Below are positions 12,530-24,372 of a stretch of 64,000 nt of DNA, one piece after another; within the stretch, counting starts at the first letter, position 1; the number at the start of each line of letters is the position of its first letter. The translations under genes were made by a program, and so were the position numbers. Under the pieces are notes generated by a model, which did not search any database, was not told where the DNA came from, and saw only the letters and a list, made by a program, of their open reading frames with translations. Source of the DNA: Burhinus oedicnemus (Eukaryota > Chordata > Aves > Charadriiformes > Burhinidae); the NCBI GenBank assembly GCA_008921705.1, contig VFFE01007785.1, positions 229,125-293,124 of the forward strand. The letters are read 5' to 3'.

Positions 12530-15500
12530 GATACTGACAGAATGAGGATTAAAGGTAGTTTTTAGGTCTGGCGGTGGTCTATGAAAAATGGCAAAGTAAG
12601 TTTTATTTGCAGAACTAATATTCTTAACCAAATCAGCTAGCAGGGTTGGAAAAATGTGGCATGCTTTTGTGTGCACAAGCATCTCTGGAACAGAAGCAGC
12701 AAATTGCAAAGCTGTGTGGATGGTGAGGACCATGCACGATGTACCTGCACTCCAGTGTAGTGCAATTGATAAAGTTATTGAAGTATGTAAGTGGTGGTGG
12801 GATTCACCTCGCTTAATGGTAGACATCTAGTGTGGTTCTTTATGTCTGAGATAAATCTCTGTAGATGCCCTTTATAATTGATGGAAAATCAGTTCTAGCC
12901 ATTAGATTTAAATGAATTGCTCTGTAGAGCTTCCTATTCCCTTCATGGGCTGTGAAGGGAACGTAGACAACTAGGTCACGTTAGATCATACTCTTGGATG
13001 TCTACCTTTGATCCAACAAATCTCTGCCAATGTGTTTTACTTGCAGGAGGATCATGTGGTGGTTGGCAAGCTGAACTTGTGGTATGTAGGCCAGACAACA
13101 GATTTTGCCAGGAATCAGGCAAGGATTGAGGGGCTCAAGTCTAATCCTGAAATGCTAAGCATCTCCTACTCTCACTAAGAGGAGTTAAGAACACTCATTC
13201 CGTTCAGGAAGCGCTTGTTATCAGCAAATGCATGCTCCATAGGAACCTCTTGTAAACAATTTACATAGTTCAGTGTTATAATATAGTACCTCATGCTGGA
13301 AATAGGTTAATGCTTTAAATTTGTAAACTTCAAAAAGACCAGTAGTGGCAAGGGAAGTATTTGACCATTGTGTGTTGAGGGATATATTGGCTGAACAGTG
13401 ACATGAATGGATGCCATTATTATGATCACAGAAGTTGCCAGACTGCATCAAACCAGTGGTGTGTGAAGATTTGTGCTATGGAAGATGGGAAACCACTGCG
13501 GGCAATTGCGTACTGTATAAACTTGTCTAAGGTGGTAGTTTCTGTCTAATCACAGGAATTTTACTAACTGCTATCCTGAAACTTGAGGATTCACAGCTAA
13601 GGTAATGTTTATTTTGTATTTAATTTATCTGTGTAGGTTCTCATGCTCTCTTGACAACCATCAGGTACTTTTTTGGTCCTCCTGAGTTATTGGTCTCACT
13701 GATTACATCTATGCTAGTAAATAAAACAGATGCAGACACATTGTCTGCCTGAGGGTAAGTGATATGGCACATCTCACATTGCAGGAAGGCCAGGCAATGA
13801 AGTTCGTCCCCAGGACTGATGGCACCAACTGGCTTGCATTCACACTGCCACTCTGCAGTGGAATGTGTCTACCATATGGTGGCTTGGCCCCGTATTTCCT
13901 TAGGACGAAAGGATATTTCCTTGGGACCGAAATGGTGGTCCTAGGACATAAGAAGAATTTTTTTCTGTGTTTTCTTCCCTGTTGTGTGTCCCTGTCCCCC
14001 TCCCCCCAAAGCATCTGAAATACTGTCAGCAATATGTCAGTCTGTGAGAGTGGAATTTTAACAACATGAAGCTGAGGACATATATTTCATGGCCTGCAGT
14101 GCATCTGGGAATATCTGATCCTTTGAGGATATCATTGGGGGGCAGAAAGAGACAAACTCATGCACTGTTGTCCATACAAGAACAGCTGTATTGCCCAAAG
14201 GGAACTACTCCCAAATATTGCTTTGCAAGAAAGCACGTTGGAGCTGTTGAGAGAGCAAAGACATAAGATAACATTTAAGCAATGGGAGTGCCTGGAGGTC
14301 CAGCGCATGAGCAAACACTCTGATCCTCTTTTTGCTTAGCAGTGTAGAGCTTCTCAGAGACACTTTGCAGCAGTGAATCCCAAAGTCAATTATATTTCAC
14401 CAAAAAATGTGTGTCCTTGTAGCAGCTGGATACCTGTTGATTTCATTGAACATTCTTTACCTCTTGTGTAATGAGAGGAGATAAAGCAGTGCACATAGTC
14501 CATACTCCTCATACCTCTTGTTCGTCTATGGACCTTTGCCATTTCCCCTCTTAATGAAAAGCAGCTATTGGGATTTTAGGCTGCAAAACAATTTGGGCAG
14601 AAAATACCTCTCTGTTACGTGCACACAGGTGTCCAGCAAAGAGAAGTATCTGACTTCTAGGCATTACTGTATCAGAATTCATGAACAGTGATTTATCTTT
14701 TTTAGTGACTTCCCATATAAAAATCTTTCCAGCTTCCTGATTACTTCCATTACCCGCAAGTTTTTTAGGAAATAAGTAACCAGATGTAAGCCTAGAAAAC
14801 GTATTTTGTAATTTGCTGGTTTGTATTAATTTTGTGAACTACCTTGAACCAAGCAAAATCTCCCAAAGTGACTACCCAAAGTAGGTCTCTAGCCTCAGGG
14901 CAAAGCATGAAGTCCCGTTTTCATAGGTATGAACACATGCCACACCTGTGTTATTTGGGATGTTTGGTGCTGCTGGAAACCAAGCTGCTCTGGTTGGTAT
15001 GCTCCTACATGAAGCTGAATGTCTAACTTTGAAATTCCAAATAGGAAAATACAGACCCAAAGTGGTTTGGTTTTTGAATCCTCTCAGACCTCCTTTTTTC
15101 CACTGAAACAATAAACCCCACTATCATTGCTATATGCACGCTCTCCAATGCCTTTATAGAAAATCTTGTAAAAAATCCACAGAAAATGAGATGGTAGCTG
15201 TTAAAATGCAATGCAGTGTTTGACTAAGGTGTATTTGTTACTGACCTGACAAAAACCTTAACCTACTTTCAAGGACGTTCTTTCCTTATATCTTCTTAAT
15301 GACCTAAATGAGTTTCTCTTTTAAAAATTCTGCTTGTATTTTGTTTTAGAAATCCCTTACATATTGTCCCCTGCCATTCAGTGTGGTTGCACTTGCAGCT
15401 TAGGTTAAACAAAATACTGTTCTTTAGGAAACTGGGAAGAAATATCTGTTAAGGCTCTATGAGTGATAAGATACCACAATGCAAAATACCAGATATTGTG

Positions 15501-18500
15501 TGCTCCAGAAAATGCAGTTAATTTTCAGTTCTGAATTGTATTTGTTAATAAATGCGATCTATTTATGTATTCAGCATAATTGATGGCATCACTGGTGCCA
15601 CACAGTCAAGTTGCTGTTGCTTGGAGGAACAGGAATATGTTTCCCCCGCCTCCTTTACTGATTTATGGTCCTTGTATCTGAAGTAAATATTGAACTGCAA
15701 GTGCCTAACAGCAGGACCCAAGATCCAAGCACTGTTTTTGTGAAGTAGATAGGACACTTGTTTGTTAAAAATGAATAAACTCCTAATCTATTTTTGAATA
15801 TTAATTCTTCATTTGCATTTATTTTTGTTAAAATTTGCATTTGCATAACTGTTTTGCATTGAAAATCCTTTCTAAAAATACTTAAAAGGGGGAAGGAAAA
15901 ATCATAAGAATTGCAAGAATAATGAGAATAATCAAATTAGGAGTATTTTAAAATAAGAGCAAATGAATAATTACTTTAAGAATTATGAGATGATTAGAAA
16001 GGGAAAGGAGAGGAAAGTGTGAAAGCAGAAAAGCCCCAAATATTCTGTGATCTGGGACTTCATACTCTACACTGTAGTCCATCCCATGTGGATAACACGA
16101 AGCATTCAAAAGATGAAATGTAGTGATGGGAAGAATAGCAGAAAAATTTAGCGTAACTGATGGCCCCCCCTGTGCCTTCTTACAAACAGCTTGGTAAGAG
16201 CTGAGTAAGTCAGCCCAGTTTAAGAGAAGACTGCAGTAACACAGAGAAAAACCATCTCCTGTGTCTTACGTTAATTCTGTCATTTTAGTGACCTCAAATA
16301 GAGTGGCAACAGTTAAAAAGAGCTGGGTGGGAGTTTTGAGGGAAAACCTTTTCCAGTGAAAAATGCAGTCTGAAAACACAGAAATATTTTATACTTTCAT
16401 GTCTAGAAAATCTACTGGTTTTATTTTCGTTTCCTTCTTACTTAATTCCTCATGTAGCTTTTACAAAGGTAGCCCTACATAATGGCTCCCATGTGTAAAA
16501 AACAGAGAATCAGGGCTGGGTTTTTAGAGTGTCTCGTGAAATTACCTGTTTACATTATTTTCCTTTTAGTTTAATCTGTGATGTGAGACAATATTCATTG
16601 CATAACTTGGTAACAGTGCATCAGTGCAGTGTTTATAATCTCTGAAGATCCGTATTTGTCTGATCTCAGCTAAAGACTTTCAGCTCCCAGGTAATAAAAT
16701 GTTCACAGAATTTCATTGACCCGTGTCTGATCCCTTACTGAACTGGTGGTGGCCCAGGGCTTGTAGCTGAGCTTAAGATACAATTATGTGTATTCAAACT
16801 ATGTCACTTTACAACCCACCTAAGCATCTTATTTCGGATGCAGCCATATGGAATGATGATGCCAAGGCTATATAACCTACTTACTGCAATTTTGAGAACT
16901 CAGGTGGCATAGTAATTGTCCCAAAACTCTCAAGAACCATGAATTATTTGCATTTCTCCGGGGAGTTGTTTTCCTGCAGGACAAATAGCAGTTGGCAGAG
17001 GAGTAATCCTCAAAGACTAATTTAATTTAAAAGCATACATTTGGATACAAATAAACACACTTCAATATGAACTGTAGCTGTGGGTCCTAAGGTGCGACGG
17101 TACTAGGAAAATCTGTGTTTTCAGAAATTCTTTTGAAGTACACGATTAAATACTAATGAGGGAAATAAAAGAGGATCACCTCATCTTTATTGTCTGAATG
17201 ATGTGACTGTATTTTTGTCAATCCTGCTTACCAGAGAATGTAGCACTAGAAAACTTGTATTCTCTACCTTCATGTGAATCAGAACTAAAAGACACAGAAG
17301 GCTGTGTTTCAATGAGATGCTGATTTCTTTGCCCTTTGATGAACTAAATGATTTTGAAGATATGCAATGTGTCTTTGCTTATTTCCCAAACACTTTCTAG
17401 TAGTAGTAGGCTCTCAAATGTCTGATTGCTTTTTCTTCAAAATGTGATATATTTTGCATTGAAAATCCAATTTATTGCTAAGAAACCATCACAAGAACAG
17501 ACATTGTTCACCTCTAGTTGTATTTGCTGGCTCTTTTGAGGTTATCTCAGGCACATAATAAGCATTATCAGCCCATCCATTAATAAATGTCTCTGAGACC
17601 AAGCCAGCAGAAATGCTTTGCCTATCAGAGCATATTACAGCCCTGGTACTGCACTCTGACTACAATGCCTTGTCTTTCTTGGAAGAAACATCAAAATAAA
17701 AGAAGACAAATTAGTGTTTGAAGCCTAGAAAGAAAAGTGTTTTGATATGTAAAATAGTATAGAAAACAGGTAGGCATCGTGACCAAAATATCTGTCACTC
17801 TAGACATTTCTGTATCATTTTAAAAGTCTTATGATTCTGTTGGTTTTTTGGGGAGGTGGGGTGGATATTTATTTACAGCTTATAAGTTTAATTTCAATGA
17901 CATCATGCTGCTTCCCCAGTGACTTTCAGCCTTCTTGTGCACTGATCATAGTTGCTATATGGATTTTGTTGTTTCAGTTCTGATTATAAGAGGCTTTGTT
18001 AAACACATGCTGTAGCACAAGATAAGTTTCAGGTTCTGATATAATCTTCCTTTTTTTGCCAGGCCAGCTTTTTTCAAATACATTGTTTGTCTTAAAATTT
18101 AGTAATTTTGTCCTCAGCAACGATGAGTCTGAAAATCCTGAATCAATCGTTCTTCACTTATCTATGTACAAATTCATTAAAGCGTCATGCTGGTATATCG
18201 GCATTTTTAGATGCATTTTCAAAGCTATGCCCCAAAGCATTTTACAGAATGAAGTTCAGAATTGCATCCTTATTCAACAAGGCACATAAGCCTGGCTTAT
18301 GCACTTTGCTGAGAAGTGTCTGTTTTCATGATTAAAATCATGTGTTGACTTACACTTGTGTTTAGTGATCCCGAAATACTAAAGGTTGTAATTATGAAAT
18401 GAAGCGTATTTTCAGGCACCATATTTTGCTGTTTTTCAAATGAAAATAAGCCAAATACTTTTGTCCAGGTGTCTTGTCCCTCGAACCAGCAGTGAGAGAA

Positions 18501-19382
18501 ACCCCCTTGCACTGCTCCCTCAATTTAAGTTGTTGCTGATTCTGAAAGCTCACCACCACTTCTGCACAAAGGGAACTCCTGCAGCTGTTTCTTCAAACCC
18601 TCTAACTGCCTCCAATCCACTTTATTTTATACCCGCTTTCTTTTACTATTGATTAACTAAATGAATCATTGGATAAGCAAAGGAAGTAAATTTATGTCTA
18701 TTTTACAAAGATTATCTTAATCAGAAAAAGAAACATTAAAAAACCTACTGGAGGTGCTATTTCAGAGTATAATTAACTAAATTATAGGGAAAGAAGTTTG
18801 ACATTGATCTTTAATATGCCACCTAGTGTGGTGTTTCCTGTATTGAAAAAAGCATTTATATGAAGCAGCTAGCCTGGAGATCGCTGTGCATGTACGTTGG
18901 TATATCCTTTTATTAGAGATCATTAGGAATGAGAAAGGAGGACTCTGAGAACAGGGAGTGTCATAAACCATTTTGTTGCTTCTGGACTATGTCTTGGATA
19001 ACGTTGTTTACGTCTTGGCTGCAATGCTGACATTTTGTGAATGCTGTCTCATTTAATAAATATAAATGTGATTACCTTGAATAGGCTGTTTGGAGTGCAC
19101 TGTAACAAGGTTTTTCCCTTTTGCATTAGGAGATACTTCTGAAATATATATAATGTTTTCTTCCCCTGGTTCATTAGGACCAATTCCAAGACTCACTTCT
19201 CAGGTCAAGTCAACTAAATGGAGTACCTGGTGGAGAAGCTGTCAGAGTTGGGGAGGGCAGAACCCAGCTTCTCAGGACAGGCATCCTGCAGCCTGCTCTG
19301 CATGGGAAAGAGGCTTCAGTGGTCTCATCGCTGCTGACTCCAGCCTAAAACTTCTGACGTCTTCATCACACTCAGTTTATTT
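12530..19382. other. Unique non-coding sequence
   Basis: Nearly 7 kb without a supportable gene or repeat element. It is AT-rich, with many short A/T tracts around 15770-16000. An octamer in reverse orientation (ATTTGCAT, 16946-16953) is the only notable motif. No splice-bounded coding exon can be recognised by eye. Confidence 0.6.
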
Positions 19383-19450
19383 AGTGAGAAACTGAGGCAG
19401 AGCAAGACTTAGACATTGTCGTGTGGTCAGGGAGGAAATCTGAAGCAGTG
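19383..19450 (-). repeat. MIR-like SINE fragment (weak)
   Basis: The run GAGAAACTGAGGCAGAG followed by a diverged segment matches the reverse complement of the MIR core (the part reading CCTCAGTTTCTC on the sense strand). Short and diverged. MIR-type CORE-SINEs are known as rare relics in amniote genomes, including birds. Could be chance similarity. Confidence 0.35.
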
Positions 19451-20530
19451 TAATCAATAATGGAACTGATTCCCCTAAATTAAAGGCTAATTCTCTATCA
19501 GCAGCTTCATTGATTAAAAAAAGATTCTCTACTTTGGTTGGTTATTAATGATTATGAGAGCCTGATGCGTTCTGTGCATATTCAGAGAAGGCACAGGTGA
19601 GTTAGATACTAACCCCGTGGGACATTAGAGAGCCTTGCACAACAGAGGAATAAACATATGGAGAGTAAATACCAGGCACTAATTTGATTAGAAAATCAAT
19701 ACTTAGAACAGTATCCTTGCACTTTAGTCAATTAAGACAATGATCAACAAAAGTCCCTGGACTGCTTACGCATGTTACATTAGATCTTTATTGGATAAAA
19801 GCCACAGCCAGGAACCAGAACTCCCTTCTCCCACCAGAGTGCCCTAACTTGGAGGCTGGGGCCGCAGTCATTTACTCCAGGTCCTTCTGGCTTGTGAAGA
19901 TTCCTCTTTGGCTGCCCAGAAGAGAGGCTGCCACATCAAGAATCTCTCCCCTCTTCCACCCATCCAAACACCCTAAACGTCTGGTGCTCTTGTGCACTCT
20001 TTTACATCCAGACCATCAAACGCACCAGGCAGGAAAGCATGGGGTGAAGACCTCAGCCCCCCTGGCAGGTGCATGCTCTGCCTGCCAGGGTCACCGTGTG
20101 AAGTGCTGAGCCCCCCCTTTGCTCTTTTGGTGGCTGTCTTTTAAAATAAGTGAGCCCTGTGCGTACAAATGCCTCTCCCTAGCCAGGACATCTGCACTCT
20201 GAGCAGAGGTATTTCGTGTTGTTCTGACTGTCCCCAAGCCCCCCCAAAAGGGTGGGAGGTTTTTTACGGCCATTTGATATTGACTGCCTCTAGCAGAAGG
20301 CTCATGCAGAAGAATGCTCTCTGGTTCAATTTTATCCCCTCCACTGCCTACAAAGGGAGTTGTAATCTTGATGCCCATCAGATTCCCTATTTTAGTATTG
20401 CAGTCCACAGTTTGGGTACCAGAAGAGTATGGGCTGGATCTTGCCCATTGCTTTATCTGTTTTCTTTTAACTGCATCTATTTTTCCCTGTCTGGACCATT
20501 GGAGGACCCAGTGCCTATCCTGAATTTTTT
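19451..20530. other. Unique non-coding sequence with GC-rich hairpin
   Basis: No gene recognised. It contains a perfect 10-bp GC-rich inverted repeat at 20060-20090, listed separately. It ends at the 3' tail of the minus-strand CR1 that begins at 20531. Confidence 0.6.
20060..20090. repeat. Perfect 10-bp GC-rich inverted repeat
   Basis: Arm CCCTGGCAGG (20060-20069) and arm CCTGCCAGGG (20081-20090) are exact reverse complements around an 11-nt loop. The arms also contain TGGCA and TGCCA, the half-sites of NFI-type binding. It could fold in RNA or act as a dyad binding site. No terminator role applies in this eukaryotic context. Confidence 0.8.
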
Positions 20531-21175
20531 AGAATCATAGAATCACGGAACAGTTTGGGTTGGAAGGGACCTTTAAAGGTCATCTAGTCTAACCCCCCTG
20601 CAATGAGCAGAGACATCTGCAACTAGATGAGGTTGCTCAGAGTCCCATCCAACATGACCTTGAATGTTTCCAGGGATGGGGCATCCACCACCTCTCTGGG
20701 CAACCTGTTCCAGTGGTTCACCACCCTCACTGTAAAAAATATCTTCCTTATATCTAGTCTAAAACTACCCTCTTTTAGTTTAAAACCATTACCCCTTGAC
20801 AGGCCCTACTAAAAAGTTTGTCCTGATCCTTCTTATAAGCCTCCTTTAAGTACTGAAAGACCTCAATAAGGTCTCCCTGGAGCCTTCTCTTCTCCGGACT
20901 GAACTACCCCAACTCTCTCAGCCTTCTGAGAGCCTATGTCTTCATAGGAGAGGTTTTCCAGCCCTCTGATCATTTTTGTGGCCCTCCTCTGGACCTGCGC
21001 CAGCAGGTCCATGTCTTTCCTGTGCTGAGGGCTCCAGAGCTGGATGCAGGACTCCAGGTTGGTGTCTCACAAGAGCAGAGTAGAGGGGCAGAATTACCTC
21101 CCTTGACCTGCTGGCCACGCTTCTTTTGATGCAGCCCAGGAGACGGTTGGCCTTGTGGGCTGTGAGTGCACATTG

Positions 21176-21607
21176 TCAGCTCATGTTGAGCTTTTCATCC
21201 ACCAGTACTCCCAAGTCCTCCTTGGCAGGGTTGCTCTCAATCCCTTTATCCCCCAGATTGTATTGATACTGGAGGTTGCCCCGACGCAGGTGCAGGATCC
21301 TGCACTTGGCTTTGCTGAACCTCATGATGTTCATACTGGCCCACTTCTCGAGCTTGTCCAGGTCCCTCTGGATGGCACCCTGTCCCTCAGGCATGTCAAC
21401 TGCACCACTCAGCTTGGTGTCATCAGCAAACTTGCTGAGGGTGCACTCGGTCCCACTGTCATTGATGAAGATATTAAACAGGACTGCTCCCAATATGGAC
21501 CTCTGAGGGGTACCACTTGTCACTGGTTTCATCTGGACATTGAGCCATTGACCACTACCCTCTGGATGCAACCATCTAACCAATTCCTCATCCACCAAAC
21601 AGTCCAC
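21176..21607 (-). pseudogene. CR1 copy A ORF2 fragment: RT palm with FADD
   Basis: Part of the reverse transcriptase. Residues 31-37 read SGTPQRS, an altered form of the usual SGVPQGS. Residues 60-63 keep FADD, the catalytic aspartates of motif C. The frame closes after LNMS, at the same codon position where the copy at 1561 is also interrupted: TGA here, TAG there, CAG in related copies. It overlaps the frame at 21529-21738, which carries the preceding part of the domain, so a frameshift lies in the shared stretch. Dead copy. Confidence 0.88.
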
Positions 21608-21840
21608 TCATCAAATCCGTATTTCTCCAACTTAGAAGGATGGGGAATCATGTCAAAGGCCTTACAGAAGTCCAGATAGACGACATCTGTAGCTCTTCCC
21701 TTGTCCACTGATGTAGTCACTCCATCATAGAAGGCCACTAGTTTGGTCAGGCAGGACTTTCCCTTGGTGAAGCCATGCTGGCTGTCTCAAATCCCTTCCT
21801 TGTCCTCCATGTACCATGGCATAGCTTCTAGGAGGATCTG
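21529..21840 (-). pseudogene. CR1 copy A ORF2 fragment: RT motif A and fingers
   Basis: The open part (21529-21738) includes [11 protein letters not shown], reverse transcriptase motif A with its catalytic aspartate. Immediately upstream on the minus strand a block resembling [18 protein letters not shown] can be read at roughly 21720-21785, typical of the fingers region of non-LTR reverse transcriptases. Interrupted by frame changes on both sides. Together with the following fragment both catalytic aspartate motifs survive, but not in a single frame. Confidence 0.85.
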
Positions 21841-22032
21841 CTGCATGATCTTCCCAGTCACAGAGGCGAGGCTGACAGGTCAGTAGTTCCCAGGGTCCTC
21901 CTTTCTACCCTTTTTCAAAATGAGTGCAATGTTTCCCTTTTTCTAGTCACCAGGGACTTCACCTGACTGCCACGACATTTCAAATATCATGGATAGTGGC
22001 TTGGCAACTACATCAGGGACTACATCAGTCCC

Positions 22033-22263
22033 TCAGGACTTGTCAGGTCCCATAGGCTTCTGTATGTTCAGGTTCCTCAAGTGGTCGTGAACCTGATCTT
22101 CTCTTACAGTGAGAGGGACTTTGCTCTCCCAGTCCCTGCCTTGCGGTCCATCCACTTTAGAGGTGTGGAGAGAGAGGTTCCCAGTGAAGACTGAAGCAAA
22201 AAAGTTGTTGAGTACCTCAGCCTTCTCCTCATCTGTTGTTACCAGTTTGCCAGTCTTGCTCAT
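22033..22263 (-). pseudogene. CR1 copy A ORF2 fragment: linker between EN and RT
   Basis: About 76 codons with KAEVLNNFFASVFTG near residues 14-28, a block characteristic of CR1 ORF2 between the endonuclease and the reverse transcriptase. It ends at an in-frame stop. No catalytic residues are expected here. Confidence 0.82.
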
Positions 22264-22889
22264 CAGGGGGCTTTGACCTTCCTTTTCTGGCTGACATACC
22301 TGTAGAAGCCCTTCTTATTATTCTTTGTGTCCCTTGCCAAGTTCAGCTCCAGCTGCACCTTGGCCTTCCTGACCCATCTCTACACAACCGGACAGCGTCC
22401 CTATACCTTCCCTATATCTTCCCAGGATACCTGTCCCTGCTTCCACTGCCTGTGCATTTCCTTCTTGCCTGTTAGTTTTACCAGCAGATCTTGGCTCAGC
22501 CATGCTGGTCTCTTGCCCTCCTTTCCTGATTTCTTACATCTGGAGATCAAGAGCTCTTGTGCTGTATGGAAAGCGTCCTTAAATATCTGCCAGCTCTGTT
22601 CTGCGCCTTTGTCCCTGAGGGCAGTTTCCCGGGTGGTCCTTGGGTGACTAACTCCTTGAACCGCTGGAATTTTGCTTTTCTAAAATTCAGGGTCCTGACT
22701 TTACTCTTCCCCTAACCCATGTCCCTCAGGACGTTGAACTTCAGCAGTGAATAACCACTGCAGCTCAGGCTGCCTTCAATCTTGATGTCACCTATTAGCT
22801 CCCTAGCGTTGGTGGCCAACAGATGCAGTATCACATCCCCTCTGGTAAGGCTGTCTATTACCTGGCTTAAGAAGTTATCCTAGATGCAT

Positions 22890-23195
22890 TACAGGAGTCT
22901 CCTGGATTGCTTACAGCTCGCCATGCTACTTTTCCAGCAGATGTTGGGGTGGTTGAAGTCCCCCAGCAGGATGAGACCCTGCGAGAACAATACCAACTAT
23001 AGCTGGAGTAAGAAGGCTTCATCAATAGGCTCCCTTTGATGGGGTGGCCTGTAGTAGACACCAACCACAAGGTTCCCTTTGTTGCCTCAGTCTCTTATTC
23101 TTACCCAAAAGCTTTCAACCTGCTCATGGCTATTCTTGAGACAGCTCTTCATACTCTATCTATTTCTTGATGTAGACAGCAATGCCTCTGGATTT
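22890..23195 (-). pseudogene. CR1 copy A ORF2 fragment: C-terminal half of endonuclease
   Basis: Conceptual minus-strand reading, not one open frame, shows GIAVYIK next to the junction at about 23190, VYYRPPHQREP at about 23029-23063 and LLGDFNHPN at 22943-22969. The last is the GDFN motif of the exonuclease-endonuclease-phosphatase fold used by CR1 to nick target DNA. In-frame stops interrupt it. The N-terminal half of the domain is missing because of 5' truncation. Confidence 0.85.
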
Positions 23196-23275
23196 TCACA
23201 GAATCACAGATTTGTAGGGTTGGAAGGGAACTTTGGAGATCATTTAGTCCAAATCCCCTGCCAAAGCAGATTCAT

Positions 23276-23848
23276 CTAGAGCAGGTTGGACAGTAATGCA
23301 TCCAGGTGGGTTTTGAATACCTCCAGAGAAGGAGACTCCACTACCTTTTGCGGCAGCCTGTTCCAGTGCTCTGCCACCCTCAAAGTAAAGAAGATTTTCC
23401 TTATGTTCAGGCAGAATTTGCTGTGTTCCAGTTTGTGCCCATTGCCCCCTGTCCTGTCGCTGGACACCACTGAAAAGAGTCTGGTCCCATCCTCTTGACA
23501 CCCGCCCTTTAGATATTTATAAGCATTGATGAGATCCCTTCTCAGTCTTCTCTTTCCCAAGCTAAACAGGCCCAGGTCTCTCAGCCTTTCCTCATAAGAG
23601 AGGTGCTCCAGTCCCTTGATCATCTTAGCAGCCCTCCTCTGGACTCTCTCCAGCAGTTCCCTGTTCTTGAACCGGGGAGCCCAGAAATGGACACAGTACT
23701 CCAGATGCAGCCTCACCAGGGCAGAGTAGAGGGGGAGGATAACCTCCCGCAACCCGTTTGCCACACTCTTCTTGATGCACCCCAGGATGCCATTGACCTT
23801 CTTGGCCACAAGGGCACATTGCTGCCTCATGGTCAGCTTGTTGTCCAC
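23276..23848 (-). pseudogene. CR1 copy B ORF2 fragment: C-terminal 190 codons
   Basis: The longest open CR1 frame in the window on the coding strand, 190 codons. It includes [19 protein letters not shown] near residues 39-57 (the LEYC block after the RT palm), [14 protein letters not shown] and [18 protein letters not shown] close to the end. It closes at the natural ORF2 end. The upstream RT part lies in another frame (23987-24370), so a frameshift separates them. Non-functional. Confidence 0.9.
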
Positions 23849-23986
23849 CAGGTCTCCCAGGTCTCTCTCAGCAGAGCTGCCATCCAGCAGGTTAATCCCT
23901 AACCTGTACTGGTGTATGAGGTTATTCGTCCCTAGGTGCAGGACCCTACACTTGCCACTGTTGAACTTCAGTATGTTCCTCTCTGC

Positions 23987-24370
23987 TCAACACTCTATCC
24001 TGTCCGGGTCTTGCTGAATGACAGCACAGTCTTCTGGTGTATCAGCCGCTCCTCCCTGTTTCGTATGATCGGCAAATTTGCTGAGGGTACACTCTGTCCC
24101 CTCATCCTGGTCATTGATGAATATGCTGAACAAGACTGGACCCAGTAGTGACCCCTGGGGAACACCACTAGCTACAGGCCTCCAACTAGACTCTGTGCCG
24201 CCAATCACAACTCTCTGAGCTCTGCCATTCAGCCAGTTCTCAATCCACCTCACTGTCCGCTCATCTAACCCACACTTCCTAAGCTTGCCTATGAGGGTGT
24301 TATGGGAGACAGCGTCAAAAGTCTTGCTGAAGTCAAGGTAGACAACGTCCACTGCTCTCTCACTACCCAT
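23987..24370 (-). pseudogene. CR1 copy B ORF2 fragment: RT domain, FADD altered to FADH
   Basis: Carries RT motif A ([11 protein letters not shown], residues 9-19), the SGVPQGS block (68-74) and motif C at residues 99-102 reading FADH instead of FADD. Loss of the second aspartate should abolish metal binding even apart from the truncation and the frameshift. The first residues (MGSER) lie at the truncation point and are not a real start. Confidence 0.9.
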
Positions 24371-24372
24371 TC

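Larger units (their letters stand above)
20531..23195 (-). mobile_element. Long CR1 LINE copy A, minus strand
   Basis: An unusually long CR1 fragment of about 2.67 kb read on the minus strand. From its 5' side (high coordinates) it holds the second half of the apurinic-type endonuclease (about 22890-23195), a linker with the remnant at 22033-22263, the reverse transcriptase domain (21176-21840), the C-terminal region and the 3' UTR. It ends in the GATTCTATGATTCTA tail at 20531-20545. Many frameshifts and stops kill the frame. Its 3' end differs from the subfamily at 1561 and from copy B, so it is a separate subfamily. The 5' end is truncated exactly where copy B's 3' tail begins (about 23196). 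N-terminal endonuclease, ORF1 and 5' UTR are absent. Confidence 0.93.
23196..24372 (-). mobile_element. CR1 LINE copy B, minus strand
   Basis: A second, distinct CR1 subfamily in the same orientation. It starts on the + strand with its 3' tail (TCACAGAATCACAG at 23196-23209). It continues through a 3' UTR, the C-terminal ORF2 segment and the reverse transcriptase, to a 5' truncation at about 24372, just upstream of RT motif A. Its 3' tail touches the 5' truncation of copy A, giving a head-to-tail pair. Sequence beyond 24372 does not continue copy A, so copy B is not simply nested inside copy A. Confidence 0.93.

Noticed and set aside
13880..13960. Imperfect inverted repeat around CCTTAGGAC and GTCCTAGG
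   Set aside because: Eight-base arms with a mismatch; no terminal repeat or duplication to support a DNA transposon.
19849..20109. 86-codon + strand frame near a GC-rich hairpin
   Set aside because: No motif, no splice context; treated as chance.
21155..21679. 174-codon + strand frame
   Set aside because: Antisense shadow of the minus-strand CR1 reverse transcriptase.
23196..24372. Copy B considered as an insertion nested inside copy A
   Set aside because: Sequence upstream of copy B does not continue the copy A endonuclease, so the two are adjacent rather than nested.
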